Part shown: piece after piece, positions 43,977-52,774 of the stretch
Numbering within the stretch: position 1 is the first letter of the stretch
Layout: the number at the start of each line of letters is the position of its first letter
From: Neomesorhizobium albiziae
GTDB taxonomy: Bacteria > Pseudomonadota > Alphaproteobacteria > Rhizobiales > Rhizobiaceae
Assembly: GCF_900114255.1 (NCBI RefSeq)
Contig: NZ_FOSL01000003.1
Coordinates: forward strand, 69,501 to 133,500
Direction: 5' to 3'
DNA length: 64,000 nt
Translations under genes and position numbers: made by a program
Notes under the pieces: generated by a model
Told to the model about the DNA's origin: nothing
The model's database searches: none
Seen by the model: only the letters and a program-made list of their open reading frames with translations

Positions 43977-43994
43977 GTAACAGTTGGATGACAG
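43977..43994 (-). promoter_or_regulatory. Pho box upstream of pstS
   Basis: On the minus strand the site reads CTGTCAT-CCAA-CTGTTAC: two direct CTGT-type repeats spaced 11 bases apart, the PhoB consensus with one change. It lies 70 bases upstream of the pstS ATG. Confidence 0.82.
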
Positions 43995-44152
43995 TTTTAT
44001 GTCGGCTCGGTAAAGCCTGAAACCGTCTGTCACAAAGTCGTGAGACGCCGCACCCGGACCATTCAATTTCGTTTCGCGGAATCAGTCGCTTGCCGATACA
44101 ACCATTTGTTGAGCCGGCAAATCATCAAATATCAGGCGGAGAGGTGATAGAG

Positions 44153-47100
44153 TCAGCCAGCGTTCCGCCGGTCCTGCATCTCGCGGGCCCAGTGGGCTAC
44201 CTTCTCCAGCAAGGCCTTCGGACTGATCGGTTTCGACAGATAGTCGTCCATTCCAGCCTCGATGCAGCGCTCGCGATCGCCCTTTAGCGCATGCGCAGTG
44301 ACGCCGATGATGGGCACCCTGGTGCCCATTCCTTCTTCCAGGCCCCGGATCGCGCCGGTGGCCTCGAGGCCGTTCATCACCGGCATCGAAACGTCCATCA
44401 GGATCATGCGCGGTTTCATCTTGCCGAATGCTTCGACGGCGCGCTGTCCGTTGCCGACGATCTCGAAACTGTAGCGGGTTTCGCCGAGGATCTGGCTGAA
44501 GACCAGCTGGTTCACCTCGTTGTCCTCCGCGACGAGGATATCGACATGGTGGTCGTCGCTCGTGGCGGCCCGGCTTTTCTCGCGTGTTGGCGCAATTGCG
44601 CGCAGCGCCATGCTCATCGCAGCCGCCGAGAAGCCGCCTTTCGGCGCGGCGGAACCGGCCGGCGCCGGTTCGTCGATCTCCTCATGGTGATGCATGGCAA
44701 GCGACGAACGGTGTTTCTGGATGGTAGAAACCAGTGTTTCCAGCAGCACCGACGAACGCGTCGGCTTGATCAGTTGCGCATCGATGTTGAGGTCGCGGTA
44801 GCTGACGTTGGAGAGCGACTGGTCGACCGAGGTCAGCATGACGATCGGCGTGTCGGCGATCTCCGGCGTCGCCCGGGTGATCTGCGCGACTTCGGCGCCT
44901 GTCATCATCGGCATCTGGTAGTCGAGCACGACGCAATCCACTGGCACGCCACAGGCCGCCGCAGCCTTCAGCACCGCCAGCCCCTCCGGGCCGTTTTCCG
45001 CGGCGCAGGAATCGAACGTCCACGACACCATCTGCTCGGTGAGGATCGCGCGATTAACCGCGTTGTCGTCCACAATCAGGATGCGCGCGCCGGAAACGTC
45101 GAGCGGCGTTATCCGACGCGTGCTGCGATTTCCGGCATGCGGCAGCTCGACGGTGAACCAGAACGTCGACCCCCGGCCCTCCGCGCTTTCGACCCCGATT
45201 TCGCCGCCCATTAGCGCGACAAGCCGCGACGTGATGGCCAGTCCGAGCCCGGTGCCTTCGTGGCGGCGGGTGGACGAGGAGTCGACCTGGCTGAACTTTT
45301 CGAAAACCTGGCTGAGCTTGTCGGCAGGAATGCCGATGCCGGTGTCGGTGACCCTGATCGTCAGCCTGGTCCGGTCGATTTCCTTGTCACCGGTCACGTC
45401 TACCAGCACATGGCCGGAATCGGTGAATTTCACCGCATTGCCGAGCAGGTTGGTGATGATCTGCCTGATGCGCCCGACATCGCCGACATAGAGTTCGGTG
45501 AGTTTCGGCTCAACCCGCACGATGAGTTCGAGATCCTTTTCCTTGGCGCGCGTCGAGACCAGCGTCGCCACGTCCTCGATCGCCTCGCCGAGATTGAAGG
45601 GCGCCGGATCGAGCACCAGCTGCCCGGCATCGATCTTCGAGAAATCGAGGATGTCGTTGATGATCGTCAGCAACGCGTTGCCGGATTTGACTATGATGTC
45701 GGTAAACGTCTTCTGCTTGGCGTCGAGGTTCGATTTGGCCAGGAGTTCGGCCATGCCGAGCACGCCGTTCATCGGCGTGCGGATCTCGTGGCTCATATTG
45801 GCGAGGAATTCCGACTTGGCGCGGTCCGCCAGCACCGCGCGGTGCTGCGCTTCGCGCAACTCCTGCTCGCGCAGCTTCAGTTCGGTGATGTCGGTGGTCG
45901 ATCCGATCAGGTAGAGGGAACCGTCGGAGGCGGTCATCACGCCCTTGCGGGCGATCTGATGGCGCGTGCTGCCGTCGGCGTTGCTGGCAATCTCCTCGAC
46001 CTCCTGATTTTCCCCTGTCTTCAGCACGGCGATATCGCCGTCCATGAAGGCCCTGCCGTCTTCGCCGAAGATTTCCGCATCGGTCAGGCCGATGGCCTCT
46101 GCCTTGGAAAAGCCGGTGAGGTCGCACCAGCCCTTGTTCACATAGTAGAGTTTGAGATCGGGCCGCTTGGCGTAGATCGCCACCGGCACATTGTCGATCA
46201 GGCTGCGGAAAACCTCGTTCTCGCGCAGGCTTTCCGTCAATTCGATCTCGCGGTGCTTGATCTCGGTGATATCGGTGCTCGACCCGAACAGATGGACCGA
46301 ACCGTCGATCGCCACCAGACGGCCCTTGCGGGTCATCAGCTGGCGCACCGTGCCGTCGCGGTGGGTGACGGCCTCCTCCATTTCCAGCCGCTCTCCGCTG
46401 ACGCCGACGGCGGTATCCGCCGCGGTGTAGCTTTCGGCCTCGACCGCGCCGAACAGTTCGGCATCGGTCCTGCCGACGGCTTCCTCCTTCGAAATCCCGG
46501 TGATCGCGCACCAGGCCTTGTTGACATACTCCAGTCGGAGGTCTTCACCCTTGATGTTTGCCGCGACCGGCAGTTCGTCGAGCACGTGCCGGTAGAGATC
46601 GATCTGCCGCATGCTTTCGCGCAGCGCCTTTTCGCGCTGCTTGAGTTCCGTGATGTCGACGCGCACGCCGATGAAGGTGCCGTCCTCCGTCCTGGTGTCG
46701 AACACCTGGTACCAGCGGCCGTCCTGGCTCAGCCGCTCGTAGACGGCGTGGCGCGCCCGGTGCCGCTGCATGTAGCGCTCGAGCCAGCTTGCCGGATCGG
46801 TGTCGTAGAGCGCATCGATCTTGGGGTCGCCGCTGTCCCGGAAATAGCCGACGGAATGGCCGAGCCTCACCGTTTCAAGCAGGCTGTAGCCGCCGTCCCA
46901 CGCGGGCTGCAGAGCTGGCAGCGCCGCCTGCAGCTTCTTGTTGGCGAGCACGAAATTGTCCTCGCGATCGAAGATAACGACACCGGCCGGTAGTGATTCC
47001 AGCACGTCGACAAGCCGCTGGCGCATTTCCGTCGCCTCGGTTTCCCGGTGCTTCATTTCCGACACGTCGTAATAGGAGATCAGCCGCTTGCCATCCGACA

Positions 47101-48373
47101 GCGCCGTCACCGAATAGATCATGGTGCAGCCGTCGGCGCGGCGAAACTCGCGCGGCGCGACATCGCCGGCGCGGATCTCGTTGAGCCGCATTGCGACATA
47201 GCCTTCCCATTTGTCGTCGGAAACCTGGTAGATGCCGCTGTGGCGGTTGATGTCCATCAGTGCGCGGAAAGGCGAGCCGACACCGACGTCCTGCGGCGTC
47301 ACCTGCCAGATTTCGTAGAACGCGCGGTTGATGATTTCCGCGTTGAGATCAGCATTGACCAGAACGATGCCCATCCTGAGGGAATCGAGCGTACGTTCGA
47401 GATCGGCGAGCAGCTGCTCGCCCCTGACATTGGCGGTTGCCAGTTCGGCCTCGCGCGCCTTCATCCCGGTGATATCGGTGCAGAAGGCCATGGCGCCGCC
47501 ATCGTCGGTGCGCATCTCGCGATGCATGACCCAGCGCCCGTCGGTGAGTTTCAGGGTCGACTGCGACTGCTGTTCGTTCCGCCGCGTGCCGACAACACGG
47601 TCGCGCCACTCCTGATTGCTGAGTCCCTCGGTATCCCAGATCCCCCTTTCGAGGCCCGTTTCGATGAATTTCGAGAAGGCGAGACCGGGGCGGATGATGT
47701 CCTGCAGCCCATGGTAGATCGTCGACATCGCCTCGTTGTAGAGGACCAGGCGGTCATCCCCGTCGTAGTAGCAGAACGCATCGTTCATGACGTTGAGCGC
47801 GGCCATCATGCGCTCGGCGTTGGTTTCCCCGGCGATGGCTTCTTCGGCCGGCTGTTCCTCTCTCCAGGAGCGCGGTGGCTGCTTGGATTCGGGACTTTCG
47901 TCCTCGAGCGTGGCAACGAGCCCGGTCACATTGCGGCCGACACCGCGATAGCCGAGAAAGGCGCCGTCGTTGCCGAAGCGCGGATAGCCGGAAGTGGCGA
48001 TCCAGCGGCAATCTGCACCTCCGCCGGCAAGCTCGTAGACGAAATCGCGGAAAGGCCGGCGCGCCTCGAGGTCGGCGAGATGCGCCGTGGCGCTGTCGCC
48101 GCCCTTCAAGGTCTTCCTGAGAAAATCGAAACGAAAATGGCCAAGCACCTTGGCCGGGGAAATGCCGGTAGTCTCTTCGTAGTTTCCTGACAGCCACGAG
48201 AACCGCAATTCGCTGTCGGTTTCCCAGATCCAGTCCGAGCCGACGCCGATCAGTTCGCGCAATTCGCCGATGGAAACCGTGCGCGCGCCGCAATCGGCCG
48301 CGCCCTCGATGCACGCGACCGCGCCCTGGCCAGCCGAAAATAGCGCCTCGGCTGCGCCTTTCTGTTCCGACAT
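44153..48373 (-). CDS. Giant hybrid histidine kinase with six PAS-type domains and two receivers
   Basis: A 1406-residue cytoplasmic kinase without membrane helices. Six PAS-like modules fill about residues 35-830 (for example GVGSDWIWETDSELRFSWL, GIVLVNADLNAEIINRAF, GVVIFDREDNFVLANKK). HisKA follows with the His in FLANMSHEIRTPMNGVLGMA, then a HATPase with VFEKFSQVDSS and GTGLGLAI. The first receiver has RILIVDDNAVN and Asp in CVVLDYQMPM; the second has ILVAEDNEVN and Asp in MILMDVSMPVMNG. A separate Hpt protein would be needed for relay. The start is MSEQKGAAEAL with a GGCAGGAA site. The signal is unknown. Confidence 0.93.
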   Translation of the reverse strand: MSEQKGAAEALFSAGQGAVACIEGAADCGARTVSIGELRELIGVGSDWIWETDSELRFSWLSGNYEETTGISPAKVLGHFRFDFLRKTLKGGDSATAHLADLEARRPFRDFVYELAGGGADCRWIATSGYPRFGNDGAFLGYRGVGRNVTGLVATLEDESPESKQPPRSWREEQPAEEAIAGETNAERMMAALNVMNDAFCYYDGDDRLVLYNEAMSTIYHGLQDIIRPGLAFSKFIETGLERGIWDTEGLSNQEWRDRVVGTRRNEQQSQSTLKLTDGRWVMHREMRTDDGGAMAFCTDITGMKAREAELATANVRGEQLLADLERTLDSLRMGIVLVNADLNAEIINRAFYEIWQVTPQDVGVGSPFRALMDINRHSGIYQVSDDKWEGYVAMRLNEIRAGDVAPREFRRADGCTMIYSVTALSDGKRLISYYDVSEMKHRETEATEMRQRLVDVLESLPAGVVIFDREDNFVLANKKLQAALPALQPAWDGGYSLLETVRLGHSVGYFRDSGDPKIDALYDTDPASWLERYMQRHRARHAVYERLSQDGRWYQVFDTRTEDGTFIGVRVDITELKQREKALRESMRQIDLYRHVLDELPVAANIKGEDLRLEYVNKAWCAITGISKEEAVGRTDAELFGAVEAESYTAADTAVGVSGERLEMEEAVTHRDGTVRQLMTRKGRLVAIDGSVHLFGSSTDITEIKHREIELTESLRENEVFRSLIDNVPVAIYAKRPDLKLYYVNKGWCDLTGFSKAEAIGLTDAEIFGEDGRAFMDGDIAVLKTGENQEVEEIASNADGSTRHQIARKGVMTASDGSLYLIGSTTDITELKLREQELREAQHRAVLADRAKSEFLANMSHEIRTPMNGVLGMAELLAKSNLDAKQKTFTDIIVKSGNALLTIINDILDFSKIDAGQLVLDPAPFNLGEAIEDVATLVSTRAKEKDLELIVRVEPKLTELYVGDVGRIRQIITNLLGNAVKFTDSGHVLVDVTGDKEIDRTRLTIRVTDTGIGIPADKLSQVFEKFSQVDSSSTRRHEGTGLGLAITSRLVALMGGEIGVESAEGRGSTFWFTVELPHAGNRSTRRITPLDVSGARILIVDDNAVNRAILTEQMVSWTFDSCAAENGPEGLAVLKAAAACGVPVDCVVLDYQMPMMTGAEVAQITRATPEIADTPIVMLTSVDQSLSNVSYRDLNIDAQLIKPTRSSVLLETLVSTIQKHRSSLAMHHHEEIDEPAPAGSAAPKGGFSAAAMSMALRAIAPTREKSRAATSDDHHVDILVAEDNEVNQLVFSQILGETRYSFEIVGNGQRAVEAFGKMKPRMILMDVSMPVMNGLEATGAIRGLEEGMGTRVPIIGVTAHALKGDRERCIEAGMDDYLSKPISPKALLEKVAHWAREMQDRRNAG

Positions 48374-48449
48374 TTCCTGCCCATCCCCCAACGCCACGGC
48401 AAACCCACCCCATGCCAAGGTCCGCTCGGTGGAATGTGCCGGAGATGCG

Positions 48450-48470
48450 TTAAGGATTAGCTAACCTTAA
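48450..48470. promoter_or_regulatory. Near-palindrome with CtrA-like half sites upstream of the hybrid kinase
   Basis: TTAAGGATTAG is followed directly by CTAACCTTAA, a palindrome with one extra base. It also reads as TTAA-N7-CTAA, one base off the CtrA consensus TTAA-N7-TTAA. It lies 76 bases upstream of the kinase start. Confidence 0.35.
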
Positions 48471-48600
48471 TGTAGCGTTTCGGCAGTTTCGCCGCCGCTG
48501 GATAAGCGTCACCAAAAGATGGAAATGGCCAGGAACCTGCCAACGACCAGGCGTCGCTGGCTTGTCGATGGCTATGGTGATTTGGAGTGGGAGAAAGTCC

Positions 48601-48649
48601 TGGTACGCCCACGGGGAATCGAACCCCGGTTTGCGCCGTGAGAGGGCGC
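48601..48649 (-). repeat. attL: 49-bp copy of the tRNA-Glu 3' end
   Basis: Identical over 49 bases to 60173-60221, the 3' part of the tRNA-Glu gene including the T-arm, the anticodon arm and CCA. No 5' tRNA half is present here, so this is the displaced half site left by integration, not a functional tRNA. Confidence 0.93.
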
Positions 48650-48667
48650 TAGCGATATCCATAACAA

Positions 48668-48684
48668 GTCCGCAGTCGTCCGCA
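48668..48684 (+). repeat. Phased GTCCGCA pair upstream of int
   Basis: Two GTCCGCA copies exactly ten bases apart, between attL and the integrase gene. A third single copy is at 48730-48736. The same ten-base-phased pair recurs just after the integrase gene. Confidence 0.6.
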
Positions 48685-48752
48685 GGAATCCGCTGAACGT
48701 AAGGCATTACGCAACAAGCGTTCGTGCTTGTCCGCATTGATGCGCCAATATA

Positions 48753-48773
48753 TATTCGACGGATATTCGACGC
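48753..48773 (+). repeat. 21-bp element-end repeat, left copy (candidate integrase arm site)
   Basis: A 21-base sequence made of two tandem ATTCGACG-type half sites. It is identical to the copy at 60117-60137 near the right end and in the same orientation. It lies 13 bases before the integrase ATG, so bound integrase could also repress its own gene. Confidence 0.7.
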
Positions 48774-48786
48774 TTTGGAGTGACGC

Positions 48787-50160
48787 ATGGCAAAGACGCT
48801 GACAGAAGCGGCGATTACGACCCGGAATGCGCGGGCAAAACTGGAGCCCGGATTGTATTTCAAGGGCATCGATCCCGAAGTGCACCTCGGTTATCGAAAG
48901 GGAAAGCGCGGGGGCGTCTGGCTCGTACGCTGGCGCAACTGGGGGCCAGGGGCAAATTATCTACAGACGCCGCTTGGCACAGCCGACGACGAGCTTAAGG
49001 AGGGCACGCTCGACTATGAAGGGGCGCGCCGTGCAGCGCGGGCGGCTGTCGAGAAGGCGCGGGCGGAAACGAAGGCTGCCGCGCAAGGACCGGCGCTCAC
49101 CGTGCGCTTGGCCGTCGAAGCGTACATCGCAGACCGTGACGCTCGCGACAGCCGCCGGAAGGGCCGGCAGGTGCGGTCGGACGGTGGGCGACGACTCACG
49201 CGCTACATCCTGGGCCAGCCCACGCGCGGTCGTGGCAAGGCCATTGCAGCCGCGCCATTGGCGGACGTAGCGCTGTACGCCTTAAAGGAGGCTGACTTGC
49301 TCTCGTGGCGCGCTGATCTGCCAGATGCAATGAAGGCGACGACGAAACAAAGGCTCATCAACGATCTCAAAGCGGCGTTGAATGGAGCCTACACCGCGCA
49401 TCGGGATCGGCTCGACGCAAATGTCCCGGCAGTTGTCAAACATGGTTTGAAAGCTGCGGCGCGCGACGATGATTCTGTTTCGGTGGCGCGCGATAACCAA
49501 ATCCTCACCGACGGGCAAATCCGTAAGCTCATCGGGGCGGCGCGGGAGATTGACACTGAATACGCGTGGGACGGCGATCTATTCCGGCTCGTTGTCGTAC
49601 TCGCGGCGACAGGCGCGCGGTTTTCGCAAATCTCCAGAATGCGCGTGAGCGATGTTCAGCGCGCGGCTGGCCGGCTGATGCTGCCGGTCTCGCGCAAGGG
49701 CCGGGGCGGGAAATCGGGTAGCGTTCCGATTCCAGTCGGAAAGGACGTGCTTGACGCGCTGATCCCAGCTGTGATGGGTCGTGGGAAAGATGCGCCGCTA
49801 TTCGAGCGTTGGCGGCACAAACAGGTGGCCGGCAGCATTCGTTGGGAGCGCGATAAACGCGGGCCTTGGCAGTCCGTCAGTGAACTTGCCCGACCGTGGG
49901 ACGCGATCCGGGAACGGGCAAAGATGCCCCAGGTGATACCCTATGCGCTGCGGCATTCCTCGGTCGTGCGCGGCGTCCGTCAGAACCTTCCGATCCGGCT
50001 GGTTGCGGCCCTACATGATACTTCCGTTCCGATGATAGAGCGCCATTATGGCCGATACATTGCGGACGGCCTGGAGGAACTGGCTGCTAGGGCAATCGTG
50101 CCGTTGGTCCCTGCTGTCGATGGGGATAAGGTGATCCGAATGGCGGAGAACCGATCATAG
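48787..50160 (+). CDS. int: Tyrosine recombinase (site-specific integrase)
   Basis: A 457-residue phage-type integrase. An N-terminal arm-binding region (about 1-105) is followed by a core-binding SAM-like domain (about 105-215) and a catalytic domain with Arg in ATGARFSQISRMRVSD. PYALRHSSVVRG carries the second Arg and His, with Tyr replacing the usual first His. The nucleophile Tyr is in MIERHYGRY. The flanking 49-bp repeats at the tRNA-Glu gene define its target. It lies immediately inside attL, as is typical. GGAG precedes the ATG. Confidence 0.94.
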   Translation: MAKTLTEAAITTRNARAKLEPGLYFKGIDPEVHLGYRKGKRGGVWLVRWRNWGPGANYLQTPLGTADDELKEGTLDYEGARRAARAAVEKARAETKAAAQGPALTVRLAVEAYIADRDARDSRRKGRQVRSDGGRRLTRYILGQPTRGRGKAIAAAPLADVALYALKEADLLSWRADLPDAMKATTKQRLINDLKAALNGAYTAHRDRLDANVPAVVKHGLKAAARDDDSVSVARDNQILTDGQIRKLIGAAREIDTEYAWDGDLFRLVVVLAATGARFSQISRMRVSDVQRAAGRLMLPVSRKGRGGKSGSVPIPVGKDVLDALIPAVMGRGKDAPLFERWRHKQVAGSIRWERDKRGPWQSVSELARPWDAIRERAKMPQVIPYALRHSSVVRGVRQNLPIRLVAALHDTSVPMIERHYGRYIADGLEELAARAIVPLVPAVDGDKVIRMAENRS

Positions 50161-50168
50161 TTCCGCTC

Positions 50169-50185
50169 GTCCGCAACCGTCCGCA
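50169..50185 (+). repeat. Phased GTCCGCA pair downstream of int
   Basis: Two GTCCGCA copies ten bases apart, just after the integrase stop and about 70 bases upstream of the AlpA-type gene. They match the pair at 48668-48684. Confidence 0.6.
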
Positions 50186-50255
50186 CCAATTCTACCGAAC
50201 AACTATCTGTGTGCGAAATGACATATCAACCCGATTTTGAAAGGAGCGGGCTGAT

Positions 50256-50471
50256 ATGGCACACACTGACAAGCTTGCTGGAAAACTTCTGCTGAATGTC
50301 AATGAAGCGGTTGCGGCAACGGGTATTGGGCGTTCGTCACTCTACGAACTCATGAGGGTGGGCGAACTGCCGGTCGTGAAAATCTTTTCGCGAACCTACT
50401 TCCGACCATCAGACCTTGAGGCTTTTGTGGAGCGCCGCCTCGTCCGACCAGTCGAGCGTAAAGCCGCCTGA
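50256..50471 (+). CDS. AlpA/excisionase-type helix-turn-helix protein
   Basis: A 71-residue MerR-like winged-helix protein (HTH_17 type). It contains LNVNEAVAATGIGRSSLYEL and LPVVKIFSRTYFRPSDLEAFVE, the pattern of excisionase/AlpA regulators. In integrative elements and satellites such proteins activate excision or act as Xis next to the integrase gene, the position here. GAAAGGAG lies upstream of the ATG. The phased GTCCGCA pairs on either side of int are candidate binding sites. Confidence 0.88.
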   Translation: MAHTDKLAGKLLLNVNEAVAATGIGRSSLYELMRVGELPVVKIFSRTYFRPSDLEAFVERRLVRPVERKAA

Positions 50472-50482
50472 TCGCTGCCCTG

Positions 50483-50505
50483 CCGGGGCAAAAGGAACGC
50501 CCCGG
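50483..50505 (+). terminator. Hairpin after the AlpA-type gene
   Basis: CCGGGGC and GCCCCGG form a seven-base GC stem with a nine-base loop, 12 bases after the stop. There is no T-run, so it may be a weak or Rho-assisted end. Confidence 0.45.
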
Positions 50506-50596
50506 AAACGAATTTCCGAGGCGGCGAAGTAGAATAATGATCCTGTTGCAACAATAGCAACGATGCCGCCCTCGCGCAACCTTGCGAGGCAAGACT

Positions 50597-51061
50597 ATGA
50601 AATCCGACTATACCCCGAAGTTCCCGCGCTCGATTAGCGCAGGGGACTATCGCCTGCCGCTTGATCATCCCGATGTAGAGGCGGTCGGTCGACGTGCTGA
50701 CCGTCTCTATCAGACAGCACCGCTCAGCGATGATGAGCGCGGGCTGCTCATAAAAAAATATGCCGGCTTAGAAGACGCCGATCGGTTCCTTTCGGGGTGG
50801 CTTCACGATCGGCTGTTGCCGGAAACCAATCTGCGTCCGCAAAGACCTTGGTCGGGAGGCGGTGTCGTTGGTGCGGTAACTGAACATCACGTTGGCTTTG
50901 TCGCGCGTGCGAGAGAATATATTGAAAAGCTGGAACGGCGACATCCTGCGACCATCGCTGATCCAGAGATGCACGATCGCCCCGTTTTGGTTGATGATGA
51001 TCTCGTTGAGGAATACTCGAACCTTGGCGATCTCGAAGGCCAACCCGGCGACGACATATGA
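50597..51061 (+). CDS. Hypothetical protein coupled to the replication ATPase gene
   Basis: A 154-residue acidic protein starting MKSDYTPKFPRSISAGDYRL. It is predicted soluble, with helical stretches around LSDDERGLLIKKYAGLEDADRFLSGWLHD and REYIEKLERRH. No family recognised. Its stop overlaps the start of the AAA+ ATPase gene (ATGA), so the two are translationally coupled, and an accessory role in replication is a reasonable guess. GAGG lies upstream of the ATG. Confidence 0.68.
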   Translation: MKSDYTPKFPRSISAGDYRLPLDHPDVEAVGRRADRLYQTAPLSDDERGLLIKKYAGLEDADRFLSGWLHDRLLPETNLRPQRPWSGGGVVGAVTEHHVGFVARAREYIEKLERRHPATIADPEMHDRPVLVDDDLVEEYSNLGDLEGQPGDDI

Positions 51062-52620
51062 ACGCGCCGGCAAATGTGACCGTGCCACGTCAGCCCACAC
51101 GAGACGGCGCACGCCCCGTCATTCAATACATTGAGAGCGAGCTTCCTCGTTGCGTGACGCAGGCCTGTCAGGCGGCCGTTGATGCCGCCGCACCCATTTA
51201 CGCGCGCGGTACGTCTCTGGTTCGCCCGGTGCATATCGCGACGACGACGCACGCGAATGATGTCAGACGGATTGAGGGCGCAACCGTTCTCGTCCCGGTC
51301 GACAAGGCGGCGCTGGTCGAGATTTTTACGACGCTGATCGATTGGAAGAAATGGGACATGCGTAAAGACGATCTAAGATCGATCGCCTGCCCGTCAATCG
51401 TCGCCGAAACGGCGTTGGCTCGCCGGGGCGACTGGCCGTTTCCGCAACTTCGTGCCGTTGTCTCTGCTCCGACGCTTCGCCCCGACGGCACTATTCTTAG
51501 CAACAAAGGGTTCGACACACAGACCGGCATCCTATTTGTCTCGGAATTGGAATGGCCGATATTAAGCGATCAGCCTTCGAAACGTGACGCTCAAGCCGCC
51601 ATGGGTGTTCTGCGTGGCCTGTTGGAGAGTTTCCCGTTCGTAGGCCCCGCTGATCGGTCTGCGGCCCTGGCGATGATCCTGACGGCGCTGGTGCGGCCCT
51701 GCTTGCCAACTGCGCCGTTGTTTGGCGTGAACGCACCGACACCCGGAACCGGCAAGTCGAAACTGGTCGACCTCGCCGCGATCCTGGCGACTGGTCAGGC
51801 GGCGGCGGTGCTGTCCGCGCCTCGGGAAGAGGCGGAACTTCAAAAGCATGTCGGGTCTGTACTGATGGCCGGCGATGCCTTCATCACGCTCGACAACATT
51901 GAGTATCCGTTGCGTTCCGAATTTCTCTGCCAAGTTCTCACACAAGGCGCTGTCGCCGTGCGCGTGTTGGGAGAAAGCCGGACGTTGAAACTGCCTACCG
52001 GTTCGACGTTCTGTGCAACGGGCAACAGCCTGCGCTTTGCTGGCGATCTGACCCGCCGCGTGGTTCTGATCAATCTCGATGCGAGGGTGGAGCGCCCGGA
52101 GGACCGTGTTTTCAAAACCGACGTGACAGCCACCGCGAAAACTCGTCGTATCGAATTGGTGAGTGCTGCGCTCACCGTCCTGCGTGCATTTGTTGTCCAA
52201 CGTGGCCAACGGATCGCTCCACCGCTCGGTTCGTTCGAGGATTGGTCGAACCTAGTGCGATCGGCCTTGGTCTGGATCGGCGAGGCTGATCCGTTGCTGA
52301 ACGCCGGGAAGGTCCGCGACGATGATCCTGAGCGCGAAAGAACCGCCGCCATCCTGAATGCATTGCCGATAGGCGACCCCTGGACGGTCGGCAAGATATC
52401 CCGAATGATCGACCTGGACCTTGAACAACATCCCTCGCAACGCCGGCATGATGTGCTGATCGACGCCCTGGGCGAATTCATCCAACGCGGCGCTCTCAAC
52501 AAGCAGCGGCTCGGACACTTCTTAAGAAAGCAGGCTGGCCGCATCGTTGGGGGAAAGCGGCTTGTCAGTTGCGGCCATGATCGGACGAATGCTGCCACGT
52601 GGACGGTCGAGGCAGTTTGA
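51058..52620 (+). CDS. AAA+ ATPase, replication/primase-helicase-like protein of the element
   Basis: A 520-residue protein. The N-terminal 170 residues are of unknown fold. An ATPase domain follows with Walker A in NAPTPGTGKSKLVD (about 225-238), Walker B in GDAFITLDNIEYPL, a sensor-type Asn in FCATGNSLRFAGDL and an Arg cluster in TRRVVLINLDARVERPEDR. The C-terminal part (about 420-510) looks like a winged helix. The layout matches replication ATPases of integrative elements and satellites. No primase motif was identified, so helicase or initiator activity is more likely. The probable target is the palindrome at 55170-55284. Confidence 0.78.
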   Translation: MNAPANVTVPRQPTRDGARPVIQYIESELPRCVTQACQAAVDAAAPIYARGTSLVRPVHIATTTHANDVRRIEGATVLVPVDKAALVEIFTTLIDWKKWDMRKDDLRSIACPSIVAETALARRGDWPFPQLRAVVSAPTLRPDGTILSNKGFDTQTGILFVSELEWPILSDQPSKRDAQAAMGVLRGLLESFPFVGPADRSAALAMILTALVRPCLPTAPLFGVNAPTPGTGKSKLVDLAAILATGQAAAVLSAPREEAELQKHVGSVLMAGDAFITLDNIEYPLRSEFLCQVLTQGAVAVRVLGESRTLKLPTGSTFCATGNSLRFAGDLTRRVVLINLDARVERPEDRVFKTDVTATAKTRRIELVSAALTVLRAFVVQRGQRIAPPLGSFEDWSNLVRSALVWIGEADPLLNAGKVRDDDPERERTAAILNALPIGDPWTVGKISRMIDLDLEQHPSQRRHDVLIDALGEFIQRGALNKQRLGHFLRKQAGRIVGGKRLVSCGHDRTNAATWTVEAV

Positions 52621-52715
52621 CGGGGCGATTATATGTTCGACAACCCGGACCGGTGTAGGAATATGATCCTGACAGGCCGGCATATCAAGTCACCTGAGTC
52701 AATCCGTCGCAGGCA

Positions 52716-52730
52716 TTAACCCTTATTTAA
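52716..52730 (+). promoter_or_regulatory. Exact CtrA-type box upstream of the methyltransferase gene
   Basis: TTAA-N7-TTAA followed by CC, the consensus of the alphaproteobacterial cell-cycle regulator CtrA, 44 bases before the methyltransferase ATG. A TTATGAT sequence that could be a -10 element lies 12 bases downstream. Confidence 0.6.
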
Positions 52731-52774
52731 CCATATGATTCTGTTATGATTTTCCCTACCGGAGGGCGAATCGT

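Noticed and set aside
48601-48660. Second tRNA-Glu gene at the left element end
   Set aside because: Only the 3' half is present; the acceptor 5' strand and D-arm are missing, so it is an attachment-site remnant.
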